Source of the DNA: G963702155 sp963702155
Lineage (GTDB): Bacteria; Pseudomonadota; Alphaproteobacteria; Micavibrionales; Micavibrionaceae
NCBI GenBank assembly: GCA_963702155.1
Contig: OY969717.1
Coordinates: 1,922,001 to 1,986,000, forward strand
Direction: 5' to 3'
DNA length: 64,000 bases
A program made the position numbers and the translations under genes. Under the pieces are notes generated by a model. It searched no databases. It saw nothing but the letters and a program-made list of their open reading frames with translations, and had not been told where the DNA came from. Shown here in pieces: positions 27,597 to 36,875 of the stretch. The stretch's first letter is position 1. Every line of letters starts with the position of its first letter.

Positions 27597-29468
27597 ATGT
27601 TAACCGTATCGGATTTAACCTACAAAATCGGCACACGCACCATATTGGATGAATGCAACGTTACAATCACGGATAATTGGAAAGTCGGTGTTGTAGGCTT
27701 GAACGGTGCAGGCAAGTCCACACTTTTCAAACTCATTTCCGGTGATTTGACTCCTGATGGAGGTACAGTTTCAAGAAACCCGAAACAGCGCATGGGCATG
27801 GTACGTCAGGATATTCCCGAAGTCGAAACCCCCCTTATTGATCTTGTACTAGAGGCAGATGAAGAAATGGCCGCACTCTGGAAGGCCACAGAAACAGAAG
27901 AAGACCCCAATAAAATCGCCGAAATTTTTGAAAAACTTGCCGATATGGATGCCTATGCCGCACCTGCAAAGGCGTCACGCTTGTTAACCGGCCTTGGTTT
28001 TACCGATGACCAGTTAAGCGAGCCATTCTCCTCATTCAGTGGAGGCTGGCGTATGCGTGTAGCTTTGGCTGCCGCGCTCTTTGTTGAACCTGAAATATTG
28101 CTTTTGGATGAGCCGACAAACCACTTGGATTTGGAGGCCATTATGTGGCTCGAGGGGTATCTGGCCACCTATCCGCATACACTTTTAGTTATATCCCACG
28201 ACCGCGAAGTACTGAATAAATGTATAGATCACGTCATTCATGTCGATCGGCAACAGCTAAAATTATATACAGGAAATTATGATACGTTCGAGCGTGAGCG
28301 TGCCGAAGCGCTGGGGTTACAGCAAAAAATGCATGAGAAACAGCAAGCAGAACGCGCCCATATGCAAAAATTTGTCGATCGTTTCAAGGCAAAAGCATCC
28401 AAGGCCGCCCAGGCACAAAGCCGGATTAAGGCATTGGAAAGAATGGACATTGTGGATGCGGTCATTGCCGATCGCGCCGTGCATTTTACCTTCCCTAACC
28501 CGAAAGAAGAAATTACGCCTCTTGTCTCCATCAACCATGCCGATATCGGTTATGGCGCTAATGATCCGGTTCTACGCGGCGTCTACGAACGCATAGATAA
28601 TGATGACCGCATCGCGCTATTAGGGGCGAATGGTAACGGTAAATCCACGCTTATGAAATTAATCGCCGGCAAACTGGATACGATGAAGGGAGAAATAAAG
28701 CACGCAAATAAACTGCGTATAGGTTATTTCTCCCAGCACCAGACAGAAGAGCTGGACGTTAAATCTACGCCGTATTACGAAATGATGACCCTTATGCGCG
28801 CCACGAACCCCGATGTAACCGAACCAAAGGTGCGCGCAAAACTGGGCGCGTTCGGTTTTTCAAAGGATCTGGCCGACAACAAAATCAAATCATTAAGCGG
28901 CGGAGAAAAAGCGCGCCTCCTTTTTGCAATCATGAGCTTTGATGCCCCGCATTTGCTTTTACTGGATGAGCCGACAAACCACCTTGATATTGACGCGCGC
29001 GAGGCACTGGTTCAGGCGCTCAACAATTATGAAGGCGCAATCGTAATTGTCTCACACGACCCGAATATGGTGGAGCGTGTGGCCGATCGCCTGTGGGTTG
29101 TGCGCGACGGGAAATGCGAACATTTTGATGGCGATCTCGAAGATTACCGCAAATACACGATCCAGGCACGCCGTGATCAACGAAAAAAAGATAAAAAGAA
29201 AAAAGAAAAGGCCGCGAGCGCCGCAACGTTTGAGGACAAGACACAGACAAAATCCGCAAATACTATAAACCCGCAAGCGCTCGCAAAACTCGAAAAGAAA
29301 ATAGAGAAACTGGAATCACAAAAAACCGAGCTCGAAACCATAATGAGCGCCGAAGGATTTTACAAAAAACCCCATGAGGAAATGGCCAAGGTGCAAAATA
29401 AACACGCAAAACTAACCGGCGATTTGGAAAAAATAGAAGCAGAATGGTTAGAAGCGTCGGGTGGTTGA
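27597..29468 (+). CDS. ABC-F family ATPase, translation factor or ribosome-associated
   Basis: ABC-F proteins act on the ribosome rather than in membranes. Two ABC domains are present: Walker A GLNGAGKST and signature FSGGWRMR in the first, GANGNGKST and LSGGEKAR in the second, each with LLLDEPTNHLD. Between them is a charged linker (about residues 230-290), the P-site-tRNA interaction motif region. A Lys-rich stretch and a coiled coil form the C-terminus (about 540-623), as in Uup/YheS-like members. A terminator follows that is shared with the cold-shock gene. Confidence 0.93.
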   Translation: MLTVSDLTYKIGTRTILDECNVTITDNWKVGVVGLNGAGKSTLFKLISGDLTPDGGTVSRNPKQRMGMVRQDIPEVETPLIDLVLEADEEMAALWKATETEEDPNKIAEIFEKLADMDAYAAPAKASRLLTGLGFTDDQLSEPFSSFSGGWRMRVALAAALFVEPEILLLDEPTNHLDLEAIMWLEGYLATYPHTLLVISHDREVLNKCIDHVIHVDRQQLKLYTGNYDTFERERAEALGLQQKMHEKQQAERAHMQKFVDRFKAKASKAAQAQSRIKALERMDIVDAVIADRAVHFTFPNPKEEITPLVSINHADIGYGANDPVLRGVYERIDNDDRIALLGANGNGKSTLMKLIAGKLDTMKGEIKHANKLRIGYFSQHQTEELDVKSTPYYEMMTLMRATNPDVTEPKVRAKLGAFGFSKDLADNKIKSLSGGEKARLLFAIMSFDAPHLLLLDEPTNHLDIDAREALVQALNNYEGAIVIVSHDPNMVERVADRLWVVRDGKCEHFDGDLEDYRKYTIQARRDQRKKDKKKKEKAASAATFEDKTQTKSANTINPQALAKLEKKIEKLESQKTELETIMSAEGFYKKPHEEMAKVQNKHAKLTGDLEKIEAEWLEASGG

Positions 29469-29509
29469 GTTTTTAAAAATTTGAAAGATAATTCAACCCA
29501 ACTCATGAA

Positions 29510-29543
29510 AAAACACGCAAAAGCCAAAAGCCTTGCGTGTTTT
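29510..29543. terminator. Bidirectional terminator between ABC-F and cold-shock genes
   Basis: AAAACACGCAA (29510-29520) pairs with TTGCGTGTTTT (29533-29543), an 11-bp perfect stem over a 12-base loop, flanked by A and T runs. It ends both convergent transcripts. Confidence 0.9.
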
Positions 29544-29570
29544 TTAATCTCGGATAAAAAGCGCTTTAAA

Positions 29571-29774
29571 TTAAGCGGCTTTCAAGTTACAAGCAGACTG
29601 CTTGCCTCTTTCTTCTTGGATATCATACTCAACTTTTTGGCCTTCGTCCAAACCGTTAAGACCAGAAGCCTGAACAGCACTGATGTGAACAAACACATCG
29701 CCGCCGCCATTTGAAGGCTCTATGAAACCAAAACCCTTAGTTGGGTTAAACCATTTTACTGTACCTGTTGCCAT
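29571..29774 (-). CDS. Cold-shock protein (CspA family)
   Basis: At 67 residues it is one OB-fold domain with TVKWFNPTKGFGFIEP (RNP1) and VFVHISAV (RNP2). It binds single-stranded RNA and DNA and melts RNA structure. It is preceded by a good AGGAG ribosome site and by a long upstream gap with hairpins, as in cold-regulated csp genes. The C-terminus is Cys-containing and Ala-rich (SACNLKAA). Confidence 0.95.
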   Translation of the reverse strand: MATGTVKWFNPTKGFGFIEPSNGGGDVFVHISAVQASGLNGLDEGQKVEYDIQEERGKQSACNLKAA

Positions 29775-30136
29775 TGTAATTTCTCCTATGCAAGTATCGG
29801 TATATTTCTAACTGCAACCTCGCGGTTAGATTATGTAGGTCTGATAATGAGTTGCCTCATTCACTTTAGTTAAACCAGACGAAATCGCAAGGTAACAGAG
29901 TATTTATATATATAATAATCAAACATATTCGCACTTAACCTATTTTTAGGCTCCACGTCAACAAAAATCAGCGTTTATTAGAAAAAAATATATACTATTT
30001 AAAGCAATAATGCTTTATATAATATTTACATATAATCAAAAGTATACAAGCAATACTTTTATATTTTGCGGTAGAAATCCGTCTATGATACTTAAATATT
30101 TGAAACTTTAATGCATTCAAACTGGTGTAATATAAG
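29775..30136 (-). promoter_or_regulatory. Intergenic region with probable csp 5' leader
   Basis: These 362 bases lie between divergent genes (csp and yaiI). On the csp side there is a perfect hairpin, AATGAG-ttgc-CTCATT (29846-29861), inside a possible larger stem closed by GTCTG and CAGAC. Structured leaders that change shape with temperature control csp genes in other bacteria; here that is inference. The part from about 29900 to 30130 is very AT-rich and must hold promoters for both genes. I see no further gene. Confidence 0.45.
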
Positions 30137-30583
30137 ATGAAAATATGGGTAGACGGCGATGCATGCCCCAAAGGTGTAAAGGAAATTTTATTCCGCGTGG
30201 CGGAGCGCACGAAGATTAAGATAGTTTTTGTAGCAAATGCTTATTTACACCTGCCTTATATAGAAACTTTGGAATTGATGCAGGTTAGCGCAGGTGCGGA
30301 CATCGCGGATGATGAGATTGTTGCGCATTGCGAGGCCAAAGACTTGGTGATTACTGCGGACATACCTTTGGCGGCTCGTATTGTTAAAAAAGGCGCACTG
30401 GCGCTTGATCCGCGCGGCATGCTTTATGACTCTAACAATATAGGACAGATTTTCGGTATGCGTAACTTTATGGATGAGCTACGCGGCACTGGAATAGAAA
30501 CGGGCGGACCAAACGCTTTTGGTGCAAAGGAACGCCAGAAATTTGCAAATGAATTGGATAAGCTTCTCACAAAACGCCTTTAA
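30137..30583 (+). CDS. yaiI: YaiI/YqxD family protein (UPF0178, DUF188)
   Basis: The 148-residue protein matches the family well: IWVDGDACPKGVKEIL at the N-terminus, then VITADIPLAARIVKKGA and LDPRGMLYDSNNI. The family resembles PIN/NYN-type nucleases, with conserved Asp residues that could bind metal, but no activity is established. It is the last ordinary chromosomal gene before the metal island. Confidence 0.93.
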   Translation: MKIWVDGDACPKGVKEILFRVAERTKIKIVFVANAYLHLPYIETLELMQVSAGADIADDEIVAHCEAKDLVITADIPLAARIVKKGALALDPRGMLYDSNNIGQIFGMRNFMDELRGTGIETGGPNAFGAKERQKFANELDKLLTKRL

Positions 30584-30937
30584 GCCATTTTTTGCTCTAC
30601 CTACTATATTTACAACGGGATGGATTTTTTTAAAGTAAAGTACCGCCCTACAGATAAGGAACAAAAAAATATAAAGAGAGATAATCAAAAACAAAATGGT
30701 GGTGAATTCGAATCCACTTCTCTAACCTCTCAAATATAGTGCAACATATTGATTTAGAATAGAGAAAAATCACAGTCTAAAAATATCGGAGTTTTTACGT
30801 ATACGCCAGTTCGAATCCTGATAATCATTAAAAATAACCCCGCCTCAATGGGGAGAGTAATTAAACCCAAAAGAGATTTAAGCTATAAAATTGTAACTAA
30901 TGCTTTTTTTAAGCGAATAATGTATTATGGTAGAGTT
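30584..30937. other. Gene-free stretch at the left edge of the metal island
   Basis: I see no gene in these 354 bases. The stretch holds one copy of a 14-base direct repeat (30647-30660), two copies of TTCGAATC 103 bases apart (30707 and 30810) that look like tRNA T-loops without the rest of a tRNA, and a small hairpin CCCC-gcctcaat-GGGG (about 30838-30853). It may be a scar of insertion, but no complete attachment site is visible. Confidence 0.4.
30647..30660 (+). repeat. 14-base direct repeat, copy 1
   Basis: CCTACAGATAAGGA occurs here and again at 31358-31371, where its AAGGA end serves as the ribosome site of cusB. The 711 bases between include the small signal-peptide gene at 30938, which suggests that this block was inserted or duplicated in front of the operon. 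Confidence 0.6.
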
Positions 30938-31330
30938 ATGAGAAAATCTGTTGCGGCACTGATGGCGTTTATGGTTTTCACGCTTTCATTGGCGTGTACT
31001 ATGCCTGTGTGCCCTGCGATGGCTCAAAACGCCAGCGCTTCGCAAGATAACCCCATGCCACCATGTCACGGCGAACAGTCATCCGAGGAAGATGGTGGCT
31101 CTATGCTGCTATCTGATTGTATGGGGCTTGATCTTTTTCATGCAGATTCAAGCATAGATGTTACACCGGATTTAACACTCGATCATATTGATATCGCTTG
31201 GGCAGACTTAAGTATAATATCTGATATTCGCCCTAAAAATGACTCTGTTATTAGGGGGCCGCCCTTTGGGGATTTTCCTCATTATAACGCGTCCACTCTT
31301 TATCTGACAACGCAGCGCCTGCGCATCTAA
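30938..31330 (+). CDS. Small secreted protein heading the copper operon
   Basis: I choose ATG 30938 (MRKSVAALMAFMVF) because it begins a typical signal peptide ending near PAMAQ; in-frame starts lie up to 90 bases upstream. The mature protein is about 100 residues, acidic, with MPPCHGEQ and SDCMGLD (two Cys with His and Met), which could bind copper, and a late IRGPPF. It resembles the small Cys/His proteins often found before metal efflux operons. A second protein of the same design precedes the czc operon (45531). The role is unknown; metal binding in the periplasm is inference. Confidence 0.65.
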   Translation: MRKSVAALMAFMVFTLSLACTMPVCPAMAQNASASQDNPMPPCHGEQSSEEDGGSMLLSDCMGLDLFHADSSIDVTPDLTLDHIDIAWADLSIISDIRPKNDSVIRGPPFGDFPHYNASTLYLTTQRLRI

Positions 31331-31357
31331 ACACGCTCTTTTCTAACGGTTTTTACG

Positions 31358-31371
31358 CCTACAGATAAGGA
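31358..31371 (+). repeat. 14-base direct repeat, copy 2
   Basis: This is the second copy of CCTACAGATAAGGA (first at 30647-30660). It includes the AAGGA(G) ribosome site of the cusB gene that starts at 31378. Confidence 0.6.
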
Positions 31372-31377
31372 GCCATT

Positions 31378-32589
31378 ATGCGTGTTTACATCATTATTTC
31401 ATTTCTATTGATCATTTTTTCTGTGCCCACATGGGCGGCAGACGAAATTTATATCTGCCCTATGCACCCCCATATCGAAGGTAAAGCGGGAGAAAATTGC
31501 CCGATTTGCGGAATGAGCCTTGTTCCTAAAGTTCAGGATATGCCTGAGAGTAATATGGCGGATCCCATGGCGATGCCTGAAGGAGCCGTTAACATTAGCC
31601 CTGCGTATGTTCAAGCTTTGGGCGTAAAAACCGATGCTGCGTCGTCTCATAGCTTTGGTAAATCCATTAAAGCCTATGGTCAAATTGCGTCCAGTAGCAG
31701 GCTAGAGCAAGCTGTCACAGTCCGCGAAGATGGCTGGATCATTGATCTATCCGCCAGTGCGATTGGCGATCAAATCCAAAAAGGCGATTTGCTGTTCACG
31801 TATTACAGCCCTGATTTGATGTCGGCGCAATCGGATTATCTGATCGGCAGACGTACGAGCAATGCTGAACAACGGCTCCGTCTTTACGGCATGGATGATA
31901 AGGCGATTACCGAATTCAAAAAAGGCGGCAAAATGATGGAAGCAACACCGTTTTATGCCCCCGCTGATGGAACGGTTACAATGCTGGATGCACGCCCTGG
32001 TATGTATATGGGTGAAGGCAGCCGTGTTTTAACATTGCAGGATTTATCCAAAGTCTGGGTCAATGCCGAGGTGCCGCTCCGCGATATTGCTTTTCTTGAC
32101 AAGGGACAGAATGCAACCATCACACAGCCTGAAACTGGAGAAACATATAGCGGCGTCATAGATTTTATTCACCCCGTCGCCAATCCTATGAGCCGAACTG
32201 TGATGGTAAGGATTATCGTTGATAATGTCGAAGGCAACCTCAAGCCTGAAACCTATGCCGATATTGTCTTTGAGGGGGCGCCGAAAACACGTCTGGCTGT
32301 GCCGCAGGATGCCGTCTTATTTGGCGGGCAAGGACGATATGTCATGGAGGTCATAGCGGACGGGCAATTCAAGCCAGCTATGGTTGAAATAGGAATTACT
32401 TCGAACGGTTTGACTGAAATCACAAGCGGCCTTGAGCAAGGGCAGCGCATTGTAACTTCCGGTCAGTTTATGATTGACGCAGAGAGTAACCTACGCGGAG
32501 GTATGGCCTCTATGGGCATGGGTGATGTGGAGATGAAAAGCATGGACAATGCTCCCGCCATGAAGATGGAGGGCGGTCATGTCCATTAA
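31378..32589 (+). CDS. cusB: Periplasmic adaptor of Cu(I)/Ag(I) RND efflux, CusB-like
   Basis: CusB links the inner-membrane pump CusA to the outer-membrane channel and receives metal from CusF. A signal peptide (residues 1-20) is followed at once by a heavy-metal-binding domain, IYICPMHPHI with CPICGM (about 24-48). Then come the barrel-sandwich and beta-barrel adaptor domains (DGWIIDLSASAIGDQIQKG, then PADGTVTMLDARPGMYM). The tail (about 378-403) is Met/His-rich. At 403 residues it is of usual length. It overlaps cusA by 11 bases. Confidence 0.93.
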   Translation: MRVYIIISFLLIIFSVPTWAADEIYICPMHPHIEGKAGENCPICGMSLVPKVQDMPESNMADPMAMPEGAVNISPAYVQALGVKTDAASSHSFGKSIKAYGQIASSSRLEQAVTVREDGWIIDLSASAIGDQIQKGDLLFTYYSPDLMSAQSDYLIGRRTSNAEQRLRLYGMDDKAITEFKKGGKMMEATPFYAPADGTVTMLDARPGMYMGEGSRVLTLQDLSKVWVNAEVPLRDIAFLDKGQNATITQPETGETYSGVIDFIHPVANPMSRTVMVRIIVDNVEGNLKPETYADIVFEGAPKTRLAVPQDAVLFGGQGRYVMEVIADGQFKPAMVEIGITSNGLTEITSGLEQGQRIVTSGQFMIDAESNLRGGMASMGMGDVEMKSMDNAPAMKMEGGHVH

Positions 32590-35500
32590 TCACGAACGAG
32601 ATTTCGCGCACGATCCGACGAAGAGCTTTGTTGCGCGGATCATTGACTGGTCGATTGCCAACAGCTTTTTTGTCATGCTGGGGGCGCTTGTGTTGCTGGT
32701 GGCGGGGGTTATTTCGATCAATCGCATTCCGCTGGATGCCATTCCTGATTTATCCGATACGCAAGTCATCATCCGCACGGATGTTCCCGGCCAGGCACCG
32801 CAGGTGATTGAAGATCAGGTTACCTTTCCACTCTCCACGCAAATGCTGGGCTTGCCGAACACAAAGGTTGTGCGTGGATACTCGATGTTTGGCACGTCTT
32901 TTGTTTATATTGTGTTTGAAGATAACGTTGATATGTATTGGGCACGTAGCCGTGTGCTCGAATCTCTTTCACAAGTGCGCGGTAATTTGCCAGATGGGGC
33001 CGAGCCGCAATTGGGGCCGGATGCCACAGGTGTGGGCTGGGTGTTTCAATACGCGCTGTTTGACCGCACAGGCCAGCATGATCTTGCGGAATTGCGAAGC
33101 TTGCAAGACTGGTTCGTGCGCTATGAATTGGCAACCGTTGACGGTGTAGCCGAAGTTGCCAGTGTTGGTGGTTTTGTCAAAGAATTTCAGGTTCTGGTTG
33201 ACCCAAACAAGCTGCGCGCTTTTGACGTGCCGCTATCTATGGTGATAGAGGCCGTACGCGGCGCAAATAAAGAAACAGGCGGGCGCACCATGGAAATGGC
33301 GGAATCCGAATATCTGATCCGTTCCTTTGGCTATGTCACCAAACCTGAAGATTTGCAAAGCGTTGTTCTCAAAAGCGCAGACGGAACGCCAGTCACTGTG
33401 GGCGATGTGGCGCGTGTGATTGAAGGCCCGTCCATTCGTCGCGGTATTACAGAGCTGAACGGTATTGGCGAGGCAGTGGGCGGCATTGTCGTCATGCGCC
33501 CTGGCGCTAATGCCCTTACGGTGATTGACGATATTAAAGAACGCTTAGAATCCGTCAAGCAGGGCTTGCCTGCTGGCGTTGAAATGAAAATCGTTTATGA
33601 CCGCAGCACTTTGATTAACGGGTCGGTGACATTCTTAAAGCATAAGCTGATTGAAGAAAGCCTGATGGTGGCGCTGATCACGTTTTTATTCCTGCTCCAT
33701 GCCAGAAGCGCACTCGTTGCAATTATCACTTTGCCGCTTGGCATCCTTGCGGCGTTTATGATCATGGCGGGGCAAGGTATTACAGCGAATATTATGTCGC
33801 TCGGCGGGATTGCGATTGCGATTGGCGCGATGGTCGATGCTTCGATTGTCATGGTTGAAAATGCGCATCGAAAATTATCATCCATGCCAGAAGACGCTAG
33901 TAAAGAAGACAAACGCGCAGCGCTTATTTTAGCGGCTAAAGAAGTTGGGCCAGGCTTGTTTTTCTCGCTCCTGATTATCACCGTTTCATTCTTACCCGTC
34001 TTCGCCCTGACCGGACAATCACACCGTTTATTTACACCGCTGGCCTTCACGAAAACCTATGCAATGGCGGCGGCAGCGTTTTTATCGGTCACGCTAGTGC
34101 CTGTTCTTATGCTTTGGCTGATACGCGGCAAAATCCGCCGCGAAGATGAAAACCCGATCAACCGCTTTTTCATTGCGCTGTACCGTCCGTTTTTAAATCT
34201 GGCTTTAACATGGCGTAAGACAACAGTTGTGATTGCAGTGCTTGCACTGCTCAGTACCGCAATCCCCATCACAAAAATCGGTTCTGAATTCATGCCGCCG
34301 CTTTATGAAGGTGGGCTTTTATATATGCCGATGACGCTACCTGGTGTTTCTCCTGCGAAAGTGCGAGAGATTTTGCAAACCACCAATCGTCAGCTGATGA
34401 CCGTGCCGGAAATCAAGCATGTCTTTGCCAAGGCTGGCCGCGCCGATACTGCTACCGATCCTGCGCCTTTGGCAATGATTGAAACATGGGTAGAGCTGAA
34501 TCCACGTGACCAATGGCGGGATGGCATGACACCGGAAAAATTGATCGCAGATCTTAACAAGCGCGTTAGCTTGCCGGGTATGATGAATAGCTGGGGGTAT
34601 CCGATTAAAATTCGTCTCGATATGCTGACTACAGGAATTAGAACGCCTGTGGGGATTAAAGTCATCGGGCCAGATCTCAATGAAATTGATAAAATAGCTA
34701 AAGAAGTTGAAGAATTGGCGCGGGAGGTTCCCAATACGCGCAGCGCTATTGCCGACCGCGTTGTCGGCGGGAAATATATCGAGATTGAACCAAACCGCCG
34801 TGAAATCGCGCGTTACGGTATTTCATTATCAACCGTACAAATGGTCATTCAGACCGCGCTCGGCGGGATGATGCTGGATGAAGCCGTGATCGGGCGGGAA
34901 CGCTATCCTATTATGGTGCGCTATGACCGCCCCTACCGCGAGCATGTCTCCGATCTGGATAATATTCTTGTTCCGGCTCCAAATGGTGCGCATATTCCGC
35001 TTGCTGATTTGGCCGATATTCGTTTAGCCGAAGGCCCCTCGATGATCAAGTCCGAGGATGCGCGGCTGAATGGCTGGGTGTTTGTCGATATCGACGGCGT
35101 GGATATCGGGACGTATGTTGCCAATTTGCAGGACAAACTTAAAACGCTTGATCTGCCTGCAGGATACACCTTGAAACTTTCCGGCCAGTTTGAACAGATG
35201 CAGGCTGCGAATGAGCGTTTGAAAATAGCCATTCCCGCAACATTGCTGATTATTTTTACGCTGCTTTACCTGCATTTTGGTAAATGGGATCGCACACTTT
35301 TAATCATGCTTTCCGTGCCATTTGGCATTATCGGCGGGATATGGTGGACATGGTTGGCAGGATATAATCTGTCTGTTGCGGTGGCTGTTGGTTTTATTGC
35401 GCTATCCGGTATTGCCGTGGAAACCGCCATTGTCATGCTGATTTATATTGACCACGAAATGCGCGATCATTGGCCCGTTTATTTTGAAGATATAATAGAG

Positions 35501-35758
35501 AATGTCCGGCACGGCGCACTGCAACGCCTGCGCCCTAAACTCATGACCGTTGGGACAATTATATTAGGGCTGGTGCCTATTTTCCTGACCGACGGTCCCG
35601 GCGCAGATGTCATGCGCCGTATTGCTTTGCCGATGGTCGGCGGGATGGTTTCAACCACCGTTCTTACGCTTATTTTGATCCCTGTTATCTATGCAATTTA
35701 CATGCAGTGGCAACTGAAATTACCAACCCAACCCCAAACTGAAAGGAAACTCTCATGA
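32579..35758 (+). CDS. cusA: Cu(I)/Ag(I) RND efflux pump, CusA-like
   Basis: CusA is the trimeric proton-driven pump of CusCBA. The 1059 residues have the HME-RND layout of 12 membrane helices and two large periplasmic loops. The three methionines that bind Cu(I)/Ag(I) in E. coli CusA (573, 623, 672) are present with the same spacing: Met583 in LLYMPMT, Met633 in APLAMIET and Met682 in RLDMLTTG. The proton-relay helix has GAMVDASIVMVENAH. This makes monovalent copper/silver the likely substrate. cusF follows with a 4-base overlap. Confidence 0.96.
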   Translation: MSINHERDFAHDPTKSFVARIIDWSIANSFFVMLGALVLLVAGVISINRIPLDAIPDLSDTQVIIRTDVPGQAPQVIEDQVTFPLSTQMLGLPNTKVVRGYSMFGTSFVYIVFEDNVDMYWARSRVLESLSQVRGNLPDGAEPQLGPDATGVGWVFQYALFDRTGQHDLAELRSLQDWFVRYELATVDGVAEVASVGGFVKEFQVLVDPNKLRAFDVPLSMVIEAVRGANKETGGRTMEMAESEYLIRSFGYVTKPEDLQSVVLKSADGTPVTVGDVARVIEGPSIRRGITELNGIGEAVGGIVVMRPGANALTVIDDIKERLESVKQGLPAGVEMKIVYDRSTLINGSVTFLKHKLIEESLMVALITFLFLLHARSALVAIITLPLGILAAFMIMAGQGITANIMSLGGIAIAIGAMVDASIVMVENAHRKLSSMPEDASKEDKRAALILAAKEVGPGLFFSLLIITVSFLPVFALTGQSHRLFTPLAFTKTYAMAAAAFLSVTLVPVLMLWLIRGKIRREDENPINRFFIALYRPFLNLALTWRKTTVVIAVLALLSTAIPITKIGSEFMPPLYEGGLLYMPMTLPGVSPAKVREILQTTNRQLMTVPEIKHVFAKAGRADTATDPAPLAMIETWVELNPRDQWRDGMTPEKLIADLNKRVSLPGMMNSWGYPIKIRLDMLTTGIRTPVGIKVIGPDLNEIDKIAKEVEELAREVPNTRSAIADRVVGGKYIEIEPNRREIARYGISLSTVQMVIQTALGGMMLDEAVIGRERYPIMVRYDRPYREHVSDLDNILVPAPNGAHIPLADLADIRLAEGPSMIKSEDARLNGWVFVDIDGVDIGTYVANLQDKLKTLDLPAGYTLKLSGQFEQMQAANERLKIAIPATLLIIFTLLYLHFGKWDRTLLIMLSVPFGIIGGIWWTWLAGYNLSVAVAVGFIALSGIAVETAIVMLIYIDHEMRDHWPVYFEDIIENVRHGALQRLRPKLMTVGTIILGLVPIFLTDGPGADVMRRIALPMVGGMVSTTVLTLILIPVIYAIYMQWQLKLPTQPQTERKLS

Positions 35759-36201
35759 AAACCCTTATATTTACCTCTTTGTTAGCGCTTACGGCCATGC
35801 CCGCTTTGGCGGCAGACCCAATGGCCAAAGATACTCACCATATGGAAGGCATGGCAATGTCATCCGAGGATATGAAGTCCATGCATCATGATATGAATTC
35901 ATCCGATCAAGTGGAGAAACAAATTCAAGGCACTGGCACACTTCATAAAATTATGACTGATCAAAACAAAGTGAATATGACTCATGGCGCAATTCCCGCC
36001 ATACAATGGCCTGAAATGACGATGGATTTTACAGTCGCCGATACCGTTGATCTTTCATCCTTCAAGCCGGAAGATAATGTTATGTTTTCTTTGAAGCTTG
36101 AGAATAAAGCCTATGTCATTACGAATATGCACATTATTCAAAATGAAGAAAACCATGGTCATGATGCACATAGTCATACAACGCCAGATATGGAGAAATA
36201 A
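35755..36201 (+). CDS. cusF: Periplasmic copper chaperone, CusF-like domain
   Basis: CusF passes Cu(I)/Ag(I) to CusB. After a signal peptide (residues 1-20) comes a Met/His-rich stretch (DTHHMEGMAM, MKSMHHDM). The CusF barrel from about residue 60 carries the conserved blocks: HGAIPAIQWPEMTMDF with the Trp and two Met ligands, and a His before it. The C-terminus is again His-rich. Total length is 148, longer than stand-alone CusF because of the metal-rich ends. Start overlaps cusA stop (ATGA). Confidence 0.9.
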   Translation: MKTLIFTSLLALTAMPALAADPMAKDTHHMEGMAMSSEDMKSMHHDMNSSDQVEKQIQGTGTLHKIMTDQNKVNMTHGAIPAIQWPEMTMDFTVADTVDLSSFKPEDNVMFSLKLENKAYVITNMHIIQNEENHGHDAHSHTTPDMEK

Positions 36202-36203
36202 TC

Positions 36204-36869
36204 ATGATAGAAATTATCCCAAATTGGCATCCGTTAATGGTGCATTTTACCCTTGGATTACTCAGTATATCGGCGCTTTTGTATTTGGCTGGAAGCGTGC
36301 TTAAAAAGCCTCATCTTCTCATTGCTGCGCGTTGGAATTTGTGGATTGGCGCGACTTTAACAGTTGGTACTGTTCTGGCTGGGCTTCAGGCTTATAACAG
36401 TGTGGCGCACGATGCGGCGTCCCACGCAGCCATGACCAATCACAAGAACTGGGCTTTACCCACAGCTGGTATTTTCATTGTGCTTGCATTGTGGGCTTTG
36501 TGGAAGCAGCGCGGCGCAAAAACGGTTAGTCCGATTTTTGTTGGCGCTATTCTCTTGGCATCCGGATTACTGGCGATTACAGGGTATAAAGGCGCGGAAG
36601 TGGTTTATCGTCATGGGACAGGTGTGATGAGAATGCCTGAAATCCAAGGAGATGGCGGGCATGGAAGCCACTCTCATGGCGGAGAGGCTGCCGCTGGTCA
36701 TCATGGTGGTGCTGAGATGGGGGGCATGGAAATGGAGGATCACCATTCAGCGCCTGAAAGTGATGACCATCATAGCATGATGGAAGGGATGGATATGCCG
36801 CCTGAAAACAATGATGACCAAAATGCACCATCTGAATCAGACCATGACCATTCTGCGCATGAACATTAG
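36204..36869 (+). CDS. DUF2231 membrane protein with His/Met-rich tail
   Basis: The first 140 residues form four membrane helices of the DUF2231 type, beginning NWHPLMVHFTLGLL with the conserved HP..VHF. From about residue 150 to 221 the protein is almost only His, Met, Asp, Glu and Gly (SHSHGGEAAAGHHGG and similar), a likely metal-binding tail. DUF2231 proteins are often found in copper and heavy-metal islands; their function is not established. It lies 2 bases after cusF and 6 before the cusC-like gene. Confidence 0.85.
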   Translation: MIEIIPNWHPLMVHFTLGLLSISALLYLAGSVLKKPHLLIAARWNLWIGATLTVGTVLAGLQAYNSVAHDAASHAAMTNHKNWALPTAGIFIVLALWALWKQRGAKTVSPIFVGAILLASGLLAITGYKGAEVVYRHGTGVMRMPEIQGDGGHGSHSHGGEAAAGHHGGAEMGGMEMEDHHSAPESDDHHSMMEGMDMPPENNDDQNAPSESDHDHSAHEH

Positions 36870-36875
36870 GAGAGC

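Noticed and set aside
30698..30830. Possible tRNA genes around TTCGAATC
   Set aside because: Only T-loop-like words are seen; no matching acceptor, D or anticodon arms could be drawn on either strand.
33595..34050. Minus-strand frame inside cusA
   Set aside because: It is antisense to the conserved relay helix region of the pump; no motif or start signal.
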